A stretch of 64,000 bases of DNA from Mycobacteriales bacterium (GCA_030447385.1 JAUJOY010000004.1:190041-254040), one strand, 5' to 3'. Positions 7,110 through 16,941 are shown, counted from the first letter of the stretch. Notes: generated by a model not told the origin, from the sequence alone. Numbers and translations: made by a program.

Positions 7110-8722
7110 GACCAGGCACCGCCGGTACGGGTGACCGCGCCCACGGAGGCGGTCATGGCGCTCAGGGGGTCCCCCTCGGGATCGGTGACCGAGCCGGTGG
7201 CGGTGGCGACGGAACCCTCGTCGACGCCTGGCGCCCCCGCGTCGGCAGCGAGCGCAGGAGGAAGGTTCGGGGCCTGCAGGCCGGCCAGCAGGTCCAGCCG
7301 CGGGGTCGTGCCGGTGGCCGGCGGCGTGCTCATGTCCGTGGCGTAGGTGATCGGAACGCCCGTGCTGGTCATGTCGGCGAGCAGCTCGGCGACGGTGCGG
7401 GTGGGGTAGGCCTCGCGCAGGACCGCGAAGGCGCCCGCGACGTGCGGCGCCGCCATCGAGGTGCCGGTCTTGCTGCCCCAGCCGTCGTCGACGACCGAGG
7501 AGTTGACGCCCTGGCCGGGCGCGAAGATGTCCAGGAGCGGGCCGCGGTTGCTGCTGGCGGACACGGTGTCGTCGTCGGCGTTGTTGCCGACCGTGACGGC
7601 GGTCGAGATGCACCCCGGCGCGCCCACCGCGTTGAGGAACGAGGTGTTCCCGGAGGCGATGACGGTCGCGATGCCCGCACCGAGCAGCGTGTCGACGGCC
7701 GTCTTCCGGGCGTCCCCGTCGCAGGCGGTCGCGTTGCTGCCACCGCCGAGGCTCATATTGACGGCGCTGATGTTCCAGGCGGCGTTGGCCGCGTGCAGTG
7801 CGGCGACCCGGTTGAGCCCCGCGATCTGGTCCGACGCGTACGTGAGGATGCAGGGCGCCGGTGAGGTGCCGCAGTCGGTGGCGCTGTCGAAGCGCGTGAA
7901 CACCTGGATGGCGACGATGCCGGCGTCGGGGGCGACCCCGTTGCCTGGGGCCCCGGTGACACCGGTCGCGTCCCCGGTGGCGATGCCGGCGACGTGGGTG
8001 CCGTGGTCGCAGCGGCTCGCGATGGCCGCGCACTGCGCGTTGCCGTCGATGTCGGCGCTGCCGGCGGCGGTCGACGAGGTCACCTGCGCCGGGCACAGGC
8101 TGAACTCGTCGGTGCTGTTCGACGGGGTCGAGTAGCAGGCCTGGGACAGGATCCGGGTGCTCGCCGCGGTCCCGTTGTTGTCCTGGAAGTACGGGTGGTC
8201 CGCGTCGATGCCGGTGTCGAGAATCGCGACGGTTCGGCCGGCTCCGGTGAAGCCCAGCGACTGCACGTCGTCACCGTTGATCACGGGGAGGGTCGACGCA
8301 AGGCTCGGCGGCTCGGCGACGTCCTCGGACACCCGGAGCACGTGCGGGTTGCGCCCGAGGGCGCGCAGGGCCCCGCCGTCGCCGCGGAGCGCGACGTAGG
8401 GCAGGACGTCGAAGGCCCGGATCTGGGTCGCTCCGCCGCGGCCAGCCTCGGCGGCGACCCCCTGGCCGTTGCGGCTGGTGTCGATCTCGGCGATCACCCG
8501 CAGCGGACCCTCGCGGTCCGCCCGCTGGGCCAGCGCCTCCGCGCTGCGCCCCCTGTCGGGTGGGTCACCCGCCCCGACAGGCGCACCCGGCCGCTCCGGA
8601 ACTGCTGCGGCGGCCGTTGACGGGAGCGCCGGCAGGAGAAGGGCGACCGCGGCGGTGACCGTGACCGCAGCGGTTCTGGCGTGCGGCGCACGGCGCCGGC
8701 GCGGGGCAGACGTGGTCAACAT
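7064..8722 (-). CDS. Secreted S8 subtilisin-like protease, frame closes early
   Basis: An exported serine protease. There is a signal peptide at about residues 1-40, an inhibitor-I9-like propeptide, then the catalytic triad: Asp in ILDTGID, His in [10 protein letters not shown], Ser in [12 protein letters not shown]. The catalytic domain is intact. A Cadherin/PKD-type repeat begins at the C-terminus ([11 protein letters not shown]) but the frame then runs into a stop after [10 protein letters not shown], while the same repeat continues in another frame (see 5892-7109). As read, the enzyme would be 552 residues and lack its PKD tail. ATG start follows a purine-rich GTCCCTGGGGGG leader. Confidence 0.85.
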   Translation of the reverse strand: MLTTSAPRRRRAPHARTAAVTVTAAVALLLPALPSTAAAAVPERPGAPVGAGDPPDRGRSAEALAQRADREGPLRVIAEIDTSRNGQGVAAEAGRGGATQIRAFDVLPYVALRGDGGALRALGRNPHVLRVSEDVAEPPSLASTLPVINGDDVQSLGFTGAGRTVAILDTGIDADHPYFQDNNGTAASTRILSQACYSTPSNSTDEFSLCPAQVTSSTAAGSADIDGNAQCAAIASRCDHGTHVAGIATGDATGVTGAPGNGVAPDAGIVAIQVFTRFDSATDCGTSPAPCILTYASDQIAGLNRVAALHAANAAWNISAVNMSLGGGSNATACDGDARKTAVDTLLGAGIATVIASGNTSFLNAVGAPGCISTAVTVGNNADDDTVSASSNRGPLLDIFAPGQGVNSSVVDDGWGSKTGTSMAAPHVAGAFAVLREAYPTRTVAELLADMTSTGVPITYATDMSTPPATGTTPRLDLLAGLQAPNLPPALAADAGAPGVDEGSVATATGSVTDPEGDPLSAMTASVGAVTRTGGAWSWPGVRLTDRPTPRW

Positions 8723-8850
8723 GTGTTTCCCCCCAGGGACAAGAGCTCAGCGGCACCCGACGCACAGCCATCCCGATGAGCCGGCGGCAGCGCGCAGTGA
8801 TACGTGCTGACGACGCGCCGCCGCGGAGGCCCGAGGCGGGGCTTCTTCCG

Positions 8851-8856
8851 TACGCT
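8851..8856 (+). promoter_or_regulatory. -10 box for the dapE leader ORF, leaderless geometry
   Basis: TACGCT ends 7 bases before the ATG at 8864. The only gene that can use it is dapE, whose own GTG lies 35 bases further on. Confidence 0.5.
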
Positions 8857-8863
8857 GGGCGTC

Positions 8864-8902
8864 ATGAGCACACCTGCAGCCCTGTCCGGAGCCGCCCCGT
8901 GA
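8864..8902 (+). CDS. Candidate 12-codon leader ORF coupled to dapE
   Basis: ATG through TGA encodes [12 protein letters not shown]. It starts exactly where a leaderless transcript from TACGCT would begin and its stop overlaps the dapE GTG as GTGA. Ribosomes finishing the short ORF could therefore re-initiate on dapE, which has no Shine-Dalgarno sequence of its own. Codon content does not point to a particular amino acid. Confidence 0.4.
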   Translation: MSTPAALSGAAP

Positions 8903-9954
8903 GCCTTCGGCTCGACAGCGACCCGATCGACCTCACCGCTGCCCTGGTGGACATCCCCAGCGTCTCCGGGAGCGAAGTGCGGCTGGCCGACCTCGTCGAG
9001 GACGCCCTGATCACGCAGCCGCACCTGTCGGTCGTCCGGGACGGCAACAACGTCGTCGCCCGCACCAGCTTCCGCCGGACGCGCCGGGTCCTTCTCGCCG
9101 GTCACCTCGACACGGTGCCGATCGCGGACAACGTACCGAGCCGCCGGGACGGTGACCGGCTGTACGGCTGCGGGACCTCGGACATGAAGAGCGGCGACGC
9201 GGTGCTGCTGCACCTCGCCGCGACGCTGACGCACCCCGCGTACGACCTGACCTACGTGCTCTACGACAACGAGGAGGTGGAGGCGGACCGCAACGGCCTG
9301 AAGCGGCTCGTCGACACCCGGCGCGACCTGCTCGAGGCCGACCTGGCGATCCTGATGGAGCCCACCAACGGCCAGGTCGAGGCGGGCTGCCAGGGCACGC
9401 TGCGCGTGCGGGTGACGGTGCCAGGGCGGCGGGCCCACAGCGCCCGTGGCTGGCTCGGCGAGAACGCCATCCATGCAGCGGCCCCGCTGCTGACCCGGCT
9501 CGTCCGCTACGACCCGCGCAGCGTCGAGATCGACGGCTGCACCTACCGGGAGGGTCTCAACGCGGTGCACATCGAGGGCGGTGTGGCCGGCAACGTGATC
9601 CCGGACGCGTGCGCGCTGACGGTCAACTTCCGCTTCGCCCCCGACCGCTCCGAGCAGGAGGCACTCGGGCACGTACGCGAGGTGCTGGAGCCCTACGAGG
9701 TCGAGTTCCTGGACTCGGCACCCGGGGCGCTGCCAGGGCTGAGCGCACCGGCAGCGGCGCACTTCATCACCGCCATGGGCGGTGCACCGGCGGCGAAGTA
9801 CGGGTGGACCGACGTGGCCAGGTTCGCCGCGCTCGGCATCCCCGCCGTCAACTTCGGCCCGGGCGACCCCAACCTCGCGCACACCCGGGAGGAGTCGGTC
9901 GACCTCGCGCTGATCTCCTCGACCACGCAGGCGCTGCGCAGCTACCTGTCCTGA
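8899..9954 (+). CDS. dapE: Succinyl-diaminopimelate desuccinylase DapE
   Basis: An M20-family zinc amidohydrolase that releases succinate to give LL-diaminopimelate, the step after DapC. Visible metal and catalytic motifs are AGHLDTVP (His and Asp), [11 protein letters not shown], and YDNEEVE with the catalytic Glu pair; [10 protein letters not shown] and HTREE follow near the C-terminus. The 351-residue product from GTG at 8899 begins [20 protein letters not shown], which aligns with the usual DapE N-terminus, so longer in-frame extensions are rejected. It follows a leader ORF with GTGA overlap and precedes the helicase by 30 bases. Confidence 0.93.
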   Translation: MSLRLDSDPIDLTAALVDIPSVSGSEVRLADLVEDALITQPHLSVVRDGNNVVARTSFRRTRRVLLAGHLDTVPIADNVPSRRDGDRLYGCGTSDMKSGDAVLLHLAATLTHPAYDLTYVLYDNEEVEADRNGLKRLVDTRRDLLEADLAILMEPTNGQVEAGCQGTLRVRVTVPGRRAHSARGWLGENAIHAAAPLLTRLVRYDPRSVEIDGCTYREGLNAVHIEGGVAGNVIPDACALTVNFRFAPDRSEQEALGHVREVLEPYEVEFLDSAPGALPGLSAPAAAHFITAMGGAPAAKYGWTDVARFAALGIPAVNFGPGDPNLAHTREESVDLALISSTTQALRSYLS

Positions 9955-9984
9955 CGTGCCGCCGGCCAGGGCAGGGGAGTCGCG

Positions 9985-12486
9985 ATGACGCTGACCGACC
10001 GGATCCCGGGTCGCCCGGAGCCGGACGCGGTGTTCGACGCCTTCCTGGCGTGGACGGGGGAGCAGGGCTTCACGCTCTACCCGGCGCAGACCGAGGCCCT
10101 TCTGGAGGTCGTGACGGGCTCGCACGTCATCCTCTCCACGCCCACGGGTTCCGGGAAGTCCCTCGTGGCCGCAGGCGCGCAGTTCGCGGCGCTCGCGGAG
10201 GGCAGGCGCAGCTTCTACACCGCTCCCATCAAGGCGCTCGTCAGCGAGAAGTTCTTCGCCCTGTGCGCGACGTTCGGCGCGCAGAACGTCGGCATGATGA
10301 CCGGCGACGCGACCGTCAACGGCGGTGCGCCGGTGATCTGCTGCACCGCGGAGATCCTCGCCAACCTGGCGCTGCGTGAAGGCGCGGCGGCCGACGTCGG
10401 GCTTGCGGTGATGGACGAGTTCCACTACTACGCCGATCCCGAGCGCGGCTGGGCCTGGCAGGTGCCGCTGCTCGAGCTGACGAAGACGCAGTTCGTGCTG
10501 ATGTCGGCGACGCTCGGTGACGTCACGCGCCTGCGCGACGGGCTCACCCGGCGTACCGGTCGGGACACAGCCGTGGTGACCAGCACCGAGCGGCCGGTGC
10601 CGCTGTCGTTCTCGTACGTCGTGACACCGCTGCACGAGACGCTCGAGGAGCTGCTGACCACCCACCAGGCGCCGGTCTACGTCGTGCACTTCACCCAGGC
10701 TGCGGCCGTCGAGCAGGCGCAGGCGCTGATGAGCATCAACGTCTGCACCCGCGAGGAGAAGGACGCCATCGCCACGCTGATCGGCGACTTCCGCTTCACC
10801 GCCGGCTTCGGCAAGACGCTGACGCGGCTGGTGCGCCACGGGATCGGCGTGCACCACGCCGGGATGCTGCCGAAGTACCGGCGGCTGGTGGAGCTGCTCG
10901 CGCAGGCCGGCCTGCTGAAGGTGGTCTGCGGCACGGACACCCTCGGCGTGGGCATCAACGTGCCGATCCGCACGGTGCTGTTCACCGGCCTGACGAAGTA
11001 CGACGGGGTGCGCACCCGGCACCTCAAGGCGCGCGAGTTCCACCAGATCGCCGGTCGCGCCGGCCGGGCCGGCTACGACACCGCCGGGTCCGTGGTGGTG
11101 CAGGCACCCGAGCACGACGTGGAGAACGCCAAGCGCATCGCCAAGGCGGGGGACGACCCGAAGAAGCTTAAGCGGGTCGAGCGCAAGAAGGCGCCCGAGG
11201 GGTTCGTCTCCTGGGGGCAGCCCACGTTCGAGCGGCTGGTGGCTGCGGAGCCGGAGGTGCTCACGTCGAGCTTCCAGGTGTCACACGCGATGCTGCTCAA
11301 CGTCGTGCAGCGCAGGGGGGACTTCTTCGCCGCCATGCGCCACCTGCTGCTCGACAACGACGAACCGCGGCCGAGCCAGCGGCGGCTCATCCGCAAGGCG
11401 ATCCACGTCTACCGGGCGCTGCTGCGCGCCGCGGTGGTGGAGCGCCTCGACACCCCGGACGAGCACGGCCGGACCGTCCGGCTGACCGTGGAGCTGCAGC
11501 CGGACTTCGCGCTGGACCAGCCGCTGTCCCCCTTCGCCGTCGCCGCTCTGGAGCTGCTGGACCCGGAGAGCGCGACCTACGCGCTGGATGTGCTGTCGAT
11601 CGTCGAGGCGACGCTCGACGACCCCCGCCAGGTGCTCGCCGCACAGCGCAGCAAGGCTCGGGGGGAGGCTGTCGCCGAGATGAAGCAGCAGGGCATCGAG
11701 TACGACGAGCGGATGGAGCTGCTCGAGGAGATTCGCCATCCGCGGCCGCTGGCCGACATGCTGGAAGCGGCGTTCGAGATCTACCGGGCGGGCCACCCGT
11801 GGGTCGCGGACGAGGAGCTCTCGCCGAAGTCGATCGCCCGCGACCTGTCCGAACGGGCGATGACCTTCGTGGAGTACGTCGGCTTCTACGGCCTGGCCCG
11901 TTCCGAGGGGCTGGTGCTGCGCTACCTGGCGGATGCCTATCAGGCGCTGCGTCGGACGGTTCCGGCGGCGAAGCGGACGGAGGCGCTGGAGGACCTGCTG
12001 GCCTGGGTGGGTGAGCTGGTCCGCCAGGTGGACTCGAGCCTGCTCGAGGAGTGGGAGGCGCTGCGCTCCCCGGGCGAACCGGTCCCGGCGGCGCAGCCGC
12101 TGGACGAGAAGCCGCCGCCGGTCACCGCCAACGGGCGCGCCTTCCGCGTGCTGGTGCGCAACGCGGTGTTCCGCCGGGTCGAGCTGATGGCGCTGCGGCG
12201 GTGGGTCGACCTCGGGGAGCTCGACCCCGACTTCGGCCAGGACGCGTGGGAGGCGGCTATCCGGGCCTACTTCACCGAGCACGACGAGGTGGGCACCGGA
12301 CCCGACGCCAGGGGACCGCAGCTGTTCTCCGTCACCCGGGAGCCGGGGCGGTGGCTGGTGCGCCAGACGATCGACGACCCGAGAGGCCACCGCGACTGGG
12401 TGCTCGACGCGAGCGTGGACCTCACCGCCTCGGATGAGGCGGGCACGGCGGTGCTGGTGGTCACGGCGGTGCACGAGCTGCGGTGA
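9985..12486 (+). CDS. DExH-box helicase with DUF3516-type C-terminus
   Basis: An 833-residue superfamily 2 helicase, probably acting on RNA. Walker A TPTGSGKS is at 52-59, the DExH box DEFH at 144-147, motif III SAT near 174, and motif VI QIAGRAGRAGYD near 354-365. The C-terminal 400 residues match the DUF3516 region found in actinobacterial relatives of HelY/Ski2. ATG start with ribosome site AGGGGAG 9 bases upstream. It probably shares a transcript with dapE. Its exact substrate is not known to me. Confidence 0.88.
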   Translation: MTLTDRIPGRPEPDAVFDAFLAWTGEQGFTLYPAQTEALLEVVTGSHVILSTPTGSGKSLVAAGAQFAALAEGRRSFYTAPIKALVSEKFFALCATFGAQNVGMMTGDATVNGGAPVICCTAEILANLALREGAAADVGLAVMDEFHYYADPERGWAWQVPLLELTKTQFVLMSATLGDVTRLRDGLTRRTGRDTAVVTSTERPVPLSFSYVVTPLHETLEELLTTHQAPVYVVHFTQAAAVEQAQALMSINVCTREEKDAIATLIGDFRFTAGFGKTLTRLVRHGIGVHHAGMLPKYRRLVELLAQAGLLKVVCGTDTLGVGINVPIRTVLFTGLTKYDGVRTRHLKAREFHQIAGRAGRAGYDTAGSVVVQAPEHDVENAKRIAKAGDDPKKLKRVERKKAPEGFVSWGQPTFERLVAAEPEVLTSSFQVSHAMLLNVVQRRGDFFAAMRHLLLDNDEPRPSQRRLIRKAIHVYRALLRAAVVERLDTPDEHGRTVRLTVELQPDFALDQPLSPFAVAALELLDPESATYALDVLSIVEATLDDPRQVLAAQRSKARGEAVAEMKQQGIEYDERMELLEEIRHPRPLADMLEAAFEIYRAGHPWVADEELSPKSIARDLSERAMTFVEYVGFYGLARSEGLVLRYLADAYQALRRTVPAAKRTEALEDLLAWVGELVRQVDSSLLEEWEALRSPGEPVPAAQPLDEKPPPVTANGRAFRVLVRNAVFRRVELMALRRWVDLGELDPDFGQDAWEAAIRAYFTEHDEVGTGPDARGPQLFSVTREPGRWLVRQTIDDPRGHRDWVLDASVDLTASDEAGTAVLVVTAVHELR

Positions 12487-12501
12487 GCGGGGCGGGCGGC
12501 T

Positions 12502-12526
12502 GCCCGGTGACCGGTGTCACCCGGGC
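12502..12526 (+). terminator. Hairpin after the helicase gene
   Basis: GCCCGGTGAC (502-511) pairs with GTCA plus CCGGGC (516-526, with one bulged C) around CGGT. It begins 15 bases after the helicase stop. No T run follows. Confidence 0.5.
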
Positions 12527-12596
12527 GAGGTGTTCAGGTTCGGCGGGCGGGCTCCGACAACGACAGAGACCCCTTCCTCTCACGTGAGGCGCGCTC

Positions 12597-14516
12597 GTGC
12601 CCCCAGCCTGCCTTTCCTCGTCCCTCCGGATCCTCGGAGCGCTCGTCGCCCTGCTGATCGTCGGGGGCATCCTGACCCCCGCCGCTGCCTCCGCCCAGCC
12701 CGGGCCCCCCGCTGACGGGATCCGGTCGGGGCGCGTGATCCTCACGCTGGACAGCTCCTCGGCCGAGGTGCGGTCACGGGTGACCGGCCGGGCCGCCGCG
12801 TTCGGCGCTCGGACGACCCGCACGTACGACCGCCTGCCCTACGTCGCGCTGGAGGCCTCGGAGGAGGCGCTGCGCCAGCTGCGGGCGACGCCGGGCGTGA
12901 CGGCGGTGCAGCGGGACGACAAGCACCGGGCGGACCTGACCACCAGCACCTCGCTCGTGGGGGCGAACGCCGCGTGGAACGCCGGCTTCACCGGCAGCGG
13001 CCAGGTCGTGGCCGTGCTGGACACCGGGGTGGAGTCCGCTCACCCCCTGCTGACCGGCAAGGTCGTCAGCGAGGCCTGCTTCGCCTCGAGCGGCAGCTGC
13101 CCCAACGGCGGAACCACCCAGGTCGGCGCCGGTGCGGCCGCCCCGTGCACCTACGACCTGGGGGCGTGTCCGCACGGCACGCACGTCGCGGGCATCGTCG
13201 CCGGATCGAGCTCCACCCTTGCCGGTGTCGCCCGTGGCGCCCGGGTCGCCGCCGTGCAGGTGTTCAGCCGGGAGACCACGGAGTGTGGCGGGACGGTGCC
13301 CCTCTGCGCCGTGGCCTGGACGAGCGACCTTATCGCCGCCCTGGACCACGTCGCCCGCCTGCGCCAGACCCTGCCGATCGCCGCGGTCAACATGAGCCTT
13401 GGGGGGGGGCGCTACACCGGGACCTGCGACGGGGACCAGCCCGCGCTGACGACGGCGATCAGCAACCTGCGCAGCCTCGGCGTGGTGACCGTCGTCTCCT
13501 CCGGCAACGAGGCCTACCTCGACGCCGTCTCCTCACCGGCCTGCGTGTCCTCCGCCGTGGCGGTGGGCGCCTCCACGCGCGCCGACGGCGTCGCCAGCTT
13601 CAGCAACTCCTCGTCCAAGCTCGCCCTGCTGGCGCCCGGCGATCGCATCCTCTCCTCGTGGACGCTGAGCCGCCAGGCGTACGCCAGCGGCACCTCTCAG
13701 GCGGCGCCGCACGTCGCCGGCGCGGTGGCCCTGCTGCGGCAGGCGCGCACCACCGCCACCGCGAGCGAGATCGTCAGCGCCCTGGTCACCACCGGGCCGG
13801 CTCTCACCGACTCCCGCAACGGCCGCACCACCCGCCGGCTGCAGGTCGACGCGGCGCTCGGGGTGCTGCTCAAGCCGATCGACGCGAAGTACGCCCTGCT
13901 CGGCGGCGGCGCCGGGTTCCTCGGCTCGCCCGTAGCCCCTGAGGCGGACGCGGTCGGCGGGCGCTACCGCAGCTACGCCGGCGGCGCGATCTACTGGTCC
14001 CCGGCGAGCGGCGCCTACGAGGTGCACGGCGGGATCCTCGGCAGGTGGGCCGGCCTGGGACGTGAGCGCGGACCCCTCGCCTACCCCGTCACCGACGAGC
14101 TTCCGACGCCGGACCGGCTCGGCCGCTACAACCACTTCCAGGGCGGCTCGATCTACTGGACGCCCTGGACCGGTGCGCAGGAGGTCCGCGGTGGGATCCG
14201 TTGGCGGTGGGCGGGCATGGGCTGGGAGCGAAGCGCGCTGGGCTACCCGATGACGAACGAGCTCGGCACCCCTGACGGCGTCGGGCGCTTCAACCACTTC
14301 CAGCACGGCTCGGTCTACTGGACGCCGTCCACCGGCGCGCAGGAGGTGCGCGGCGCGATCCGCGCCCGCTGGGCCTCCCTGGGCTGGGAGCGCAGCGGCC
14401 TGCGCTACCCCATCAGCGGCGAGTACGACGTGCCGGGCGGGCGCCGCAGCGACTTCCAGGGCGGTGCCATCGTCTGGGATGCCAGTACGGGCGCCACCAC
14501 CGTGCTCGCGCGGTAA
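12597..14516 (+). CDS. Secreted S8 subtilisin-like protease with LGFP repeats
   Basis: A 639-residue exported protease. A signal peptide at about 1-33 ends AAASAQ, followed by an I9-type propeptide, then the triad: Asp in VLDTGVE, His in [10 protein letters not shown], Ser in [13 protein letters not shown]. From about residue 430 there are four LGFP-type repeats (FLGSPVAPE, LAYPVTDEL, LGYPMTNEL, LRYPISGEY). This domain is associated with cell-wall attachment in actinobacteria. Catalytic domain wording (FSR/FTR...CG, CDGD, NMSLGGG) shows it is a close paralogue of the subtilase at 7064-8722. GTG start; a weak GTGAGG lies upstream. Confidence 0.9.
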   Translation: MPPACLSSSLRILGALVALLIVGGILTPAAASAQPGPPADGIRSGRVILTLDSSSAEVRSRVTGRAAAFGARTTRTYDRLPYVALEASEEALRQLRATPGVTAVQRDDKHRADLTTSTSLVGANAAWNAGFTGSGQVVAVLDTGVESAHPLLTGKVVSEACFASSGSCPNGGTTQVGAGAAAPCTYDLGACPHGTHVAGIVAGSSSTLAGVARGARVAAVQVFSRETTECGGTVPLCAVAWTSDLIAALDHVARLRQTLPIAAVNMSLGGGRYTGTCDGDQPALTTAISNLRSLGVVTVVSSGNEAYLDAVSSPACVSSAVAVGASTRADGVASFSNSSSKLALLAPGDRILSSWTLSRQAYASGTSQAAPHVAGAVALLRQARTTATASEIVSALVTTGPALTDSRNGRTTRRLQVDAALGVLLKPIDAKYALLGGGAGFLGSPVAPEADAVGGRYRSYAGGAIYWSPASGAYEVHGGILGRWAGLGRERGPLAYPVTDELPTPDRLGRYNHFQGGSIYWTPWTGAQEVRGGIRWRWAGMGWERSALGYPMTNELGTPDGVGRFNHFQHGSVYWTPSTGAQEVRGAIRARWASLGWERSGLRYPISGEYDVPGGRRSDFQGGAIVWDASTGATTVLAR

Positions 14517-14545
14517 GGCCCCCATGTGAGGAGGAAGCCGCCGGA

Positions 14546-14551
14546 TAGGTT
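14546..14551 (+). promoter_or_regulatory. -10 box for the first LOG gene, leaderless geometry
   Basis: TAGGTT ends 7 bases before the ATG at 14559, which favours that start over the upstream in-frame GTG at 14526. Confidence 0.5.
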
Positions 14552-14558
14552 GGAGCTC

Positions 14559-15416
14559 ATGGCCGCTTCCATCGATCCCGAGCGGCTGCCGCGGGACGGC
14601 GCCGTCTCCGCCAACGGCCGCAGCCGCGACGGCAGGACCCCGGAGAAGCAGCGCGGCCCGGTCACGCTGCGGCGCAACCAGGTGCAGGCGACCACCACCG
14701 ACCAGCGGCTGCTGGACATCCGGGGGCCGTCGGACTGGGTGCACACCGACCCGTGGCGGGTCCTGCGCATCCAGACCGAGTTCGTGGAGGGCTTCGGCCT
14801 GCTGGCGGAGCTCCCGCGGGCCGTGAGCGTCTTCGGCAGCGCCCGCACGCCGCGGGACGCACCGGACTACGCCACGGGACGAGAGCTCGGCGGCGCCTTG
14901 GCCGCTGCCGGATGGGCCGTCATCACCGGCGGCGGCCCAGGGGTGATGGAGGCAGCCAACCGTGGGGCCTCGGAGGCGGGCGGCCTCAGCGTCGGCCTCG
15001 GCATCGAGCTGCCCTTCGAGCAGCGGCTCAACGACTGGGTCGACATCGGGCTGGAGTTCCGCTACTTCTTCGCCCGCAAGACGATGTTCGTGAAGTACGC
15101 GCAGGCCTTCGTCATCCTCCCCGGCGGCTTCGGCACGATGGACGAGCTGTTCGAGGCGCTGACCCTCGTGCAGACCCGCAAGGTCAACGAGTTCCCCGTG
15201 ATCCTTCTGGGCCGCGACTTCTGGGAGCCGCTGGTCGACTGGCTGCGCACGTCGCTGGTGCCCCGCGGCCTCATCTCACCCGAGGACGTCGACCTGTTCC
15301 ACGTCACCGACGACGTGGCGGAGGCCGTCCGGCGCATCGACGAGGCCTACGCCGCGCGCAGCAACCAGCCGCCGGTCGCGACCGGGGACGAGCTCCCCGG
15401 CTCGACCGACGACTGA
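14559..15416 (+). CDS. LOG-family protein (TIGR00730), long form
   Basis: Rossmann-fold protein of the LOG / lysine-decarboxylase-like family. Some members release cytokinin bases by cleaving nucleoside 5'-monophosphates; in bacteria the usual substrate is uncertain. The signature PGGFGTMDE is near residue 190 and GGGPGVMEAANRGA near 128, with FGSARTP earlier. An N-terminal extension of about 60 residues contains EKQRGPVTLRR. Its stop overlaps the next LOG gene by one base (TGATG). The ATG is set by the TAGGTT box 7 bases upstream. Confidence 0.88.
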   Translation: MAASIDPERLPRDGAVSANGRSRDGRTPEKQRGPVTLRRNQVQATTTDQRLLDIRGPSDWVHTDPWRVLRIQTEFVEGFGLLAELPRAVSVFGSARTPRDAPDYATGRELGGALAAAGWAVITGGGPGVMEAANRGASEAGGLSVGLGIELPFEQRLNDWVDIGLEFRYFFARKTMFVKYAQAFVILPGGFGTMDELFEALTLVQTRKVNEFPVILLGRDFWEPLVDWLRTSLVPRGLISPEDVDLFHVTDDVAEAVRRIDEAYAARSNQPPVATGDELPGSTDD

Positions 15417-16027
15417 TGGCGGCCATCTGCGTCTACTGCGCGTCCAGCACCCGGATCGACCCGGCGTTCGTCTCCCTCGCGGCCGAGGTCGGTGCCGAGC
15501 TGGCCCGGCGGGGGCACGAGCTCGTCTCCGGCGGCGGCGACCTGTCGATGATGGGCGCGGTGGCCCGGTCGGCCAGGGCCGGCGGCGCCCGCACGATCGG
15601 GGTGATCCCGCACGCCCTGCTCGAGCTCGAGGTGGGTGACCAGGCGGCCGACGAGCTGCTCGTCGTCGACGACATGCGCACCCGCAAGGCGCTGATGGAC
15701 TCCCGCTCCGATGCCTTTCTCGCGCTGCCCGGCGGGCTCGGCACGCTCGAGGAGCTGTTCGAGGTCTGGACCTCGCGCACCCTCGGCCTGCACGCCAAGC
15801 CGGTCGTCGTGCTCGATCTCGACGGGCTGTACGCCCCGCTGAAGGCGCAGGTCGCCCTGATGGTCGCGCGCGGCTTCGTCCGCCAGGAGGCTGCGGATGC
15901 GCTGGTCTGGACCGGCTCGGCGGTCGAGGCGGTGGACGCCGTGGAGGCCGAGCTGCGCTGCCCCCGGCTGCTGCGCCCCACGCCCGCCGAGGTGCTGGAG
16001 AGCGAGCCCGGTGACGCCGGCAGCTGA
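15416..16027 (+). CDS. LOG-family protein (TIGR00730), short form
   Basis: A 203-residue second LOG-family protein, close in size and sequence to M. tuberculosis Rv1205. ICVYCASS at the N-terminus, SGGGDLSMMGAVA (glycine loop) and LPGGLGTLEELFE (nucleotide-binding and catalytic Glu) are the family signatures. It is translated by stop/start overlap with the longer LOG gene. The pair probably arose by old duplication, since the two differ strongly outside the motifs. Confidence 0.9.
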   Translation: MAAICVYCASSTRIDPAFVSLAAEVGAELARRGHELVSGGGDLSMMGAVARSARAGGARTIGVIPHALLELEVGDQAADELLVVDDMRTRKALMDSRSDAFLALPGGLGTLEELFEVWTSRTLGLHAKPVVVLDLDGLYAPLKAQVALMVARGFVRQEAADALVWTGSAVEAVDAVEAELRCPRLLRPTPAEVLESEPGDAGS

Positions 16028-16054
16028 GCGGGCTCGGCTGCGGGTGGCCCGCGC

Positions 16055-16450
16055 GTGGCGACGTGGGACCATGCCCTCGTGGTGACCGTCCTCGCGATCC
16101 TGGGTGTTCTGGCGGTCCTGTTCGTCGCAGCCGTCCTCGCCACCCGGGAGGGACCGGAGCTGGCCGACGCCCCGCGCGACGCGCCCGACCTGGCCCTGCC
16201 GGTCGGTCCGCTGAGCGCCGACGACGTCGCGGAGGTCCGCTTCGACCTGGCGCTGCGGGGCTACCGGATGAGCGAGGTCGACGAGGTCCTCGACCGCCTG
16301 GCCGCCGAGCTGCGCGCCAGGGACGAGCGGATCGCCGCCCTGGAGGCCCACCTCCCCGAGCAGGCCGGCCCGGTCCGCCCGACCCCTTCTCCGGTCGAGG
16401 AACCGCGTCCTTCGGACCCGTCGCCGACCCTGACCGAGTCGGATCGGTGA
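16055..16450 (+). CDS. Membrane-anchored DivIVA-motif protein
   Basis: A 131-residue protein with one N-terminal transmembrane helix (VVTVLAILGVLAVLFVAAVLA), then VRFDLALRGYRMSEVDEVLDRLAAEL, which is the DivIVA-like motif of Rv1209-type proteins, a short coiled coil and an acidic Pro/Ser tail. A role in polar growth or division is possible but not shown. GTG at 16055 is used; GTG at 16079 or 16082 would leave the helix at the extreme N-terminus and is also possible. Its stop overlaps the next start as GTGA. Confidence 0.8.
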   Translation: MATWDHALVVTVLAILGVLAVLFVAAVLATREGPELADAPRDAPDLALPVGPLSADDVAEVRFDLALRGYRMSEVDEVLDRLAAELRARDERIAALEAHLPEQAGPVRPTPSPVEEPRPSDPSPTLTESDR

Positions 16451-16911
16451 ACCGGACCCTGGTCCTGCGGGTGGACGTCGAGGCCTCTGTGGAGCAGACG
16501 TGGGCCGGTGCCGTCGACTGGTCCGGCCAGCACGTCTGGATGCTCGGCACGACGGTCCGGCCGACCCGGCAGGGCGGCCAGGGGGTCGGCGGGGGCGTGG
16601 AGGCCTTCAGCGGCATCGGCCGCCTGGGCTTCCTCGACACGATGGACATCACGGTGTGGGAGCCGCCGCACCGCTGCCACGTGCTGCACACCGGACGGGT
16701 GGTGCGCGGGACCGGCGCCTTCGAGGTCGAGCCGCGGGGGGACGGCCGCGCGACGTTCGTCTGGCGTGAGGACCTCGACCTGCCACTGGGGCTGCTCGGC
16801 CGGGTGGGCTGGCGGCTCGTCGGCCCGCTGTTCACCGCCGGTGTACGGATCTCGCTGCGCCGCTTCGCGCGCTGGGTCGAGGCCGGCCGGCCGACCCCGA
16901 AGGCCGCCTGA
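16447..16911 (+). CDS. SRPBCC (START-like) family protein
   Basis: A 154-residue protein with the polyketide-cyclase/START-like layout: an N-terminal strand (TLVLRVDVEASVEQTWAGAVDW), a central GRLGFLDTMDITVWEPPHRC region and a long C-terminal helix ending RFARWVEA. Such proteins bind hydrophobic ligands; the ligand is unknown. GTGA overlap with the DivIVA-motif gene makes these two an operon, with the LOG genes probably upstream on the same transcript. Confidence 0.8.
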   Translation: MNRTLVLRVDVEASVEQTWAGAVDWSGQHVWMLGTTVRPTRQGGQGVGGGVEAFSGIGRLGFLDTMDITVWEPPHRCHVLHTGRVVRGTGAFEVEPRGDGRATFVWREDLDLPLGLLGRVGWRLVGPLFTAGVRISLRRFARWVEAGRPTPKAA

Positions 16912-16941
16912 CCCGGCCCTGACCCCCACCGGGCCGCGCGC

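Noticed and set aside
8776..8898. Longer dapE starting at 8776
   Set aside because: The 41 extra residues are low-complexity and overlap a promoter-like TACGCT box; DapE homologues begin at the [12 protein letters not shown] N-terminus.
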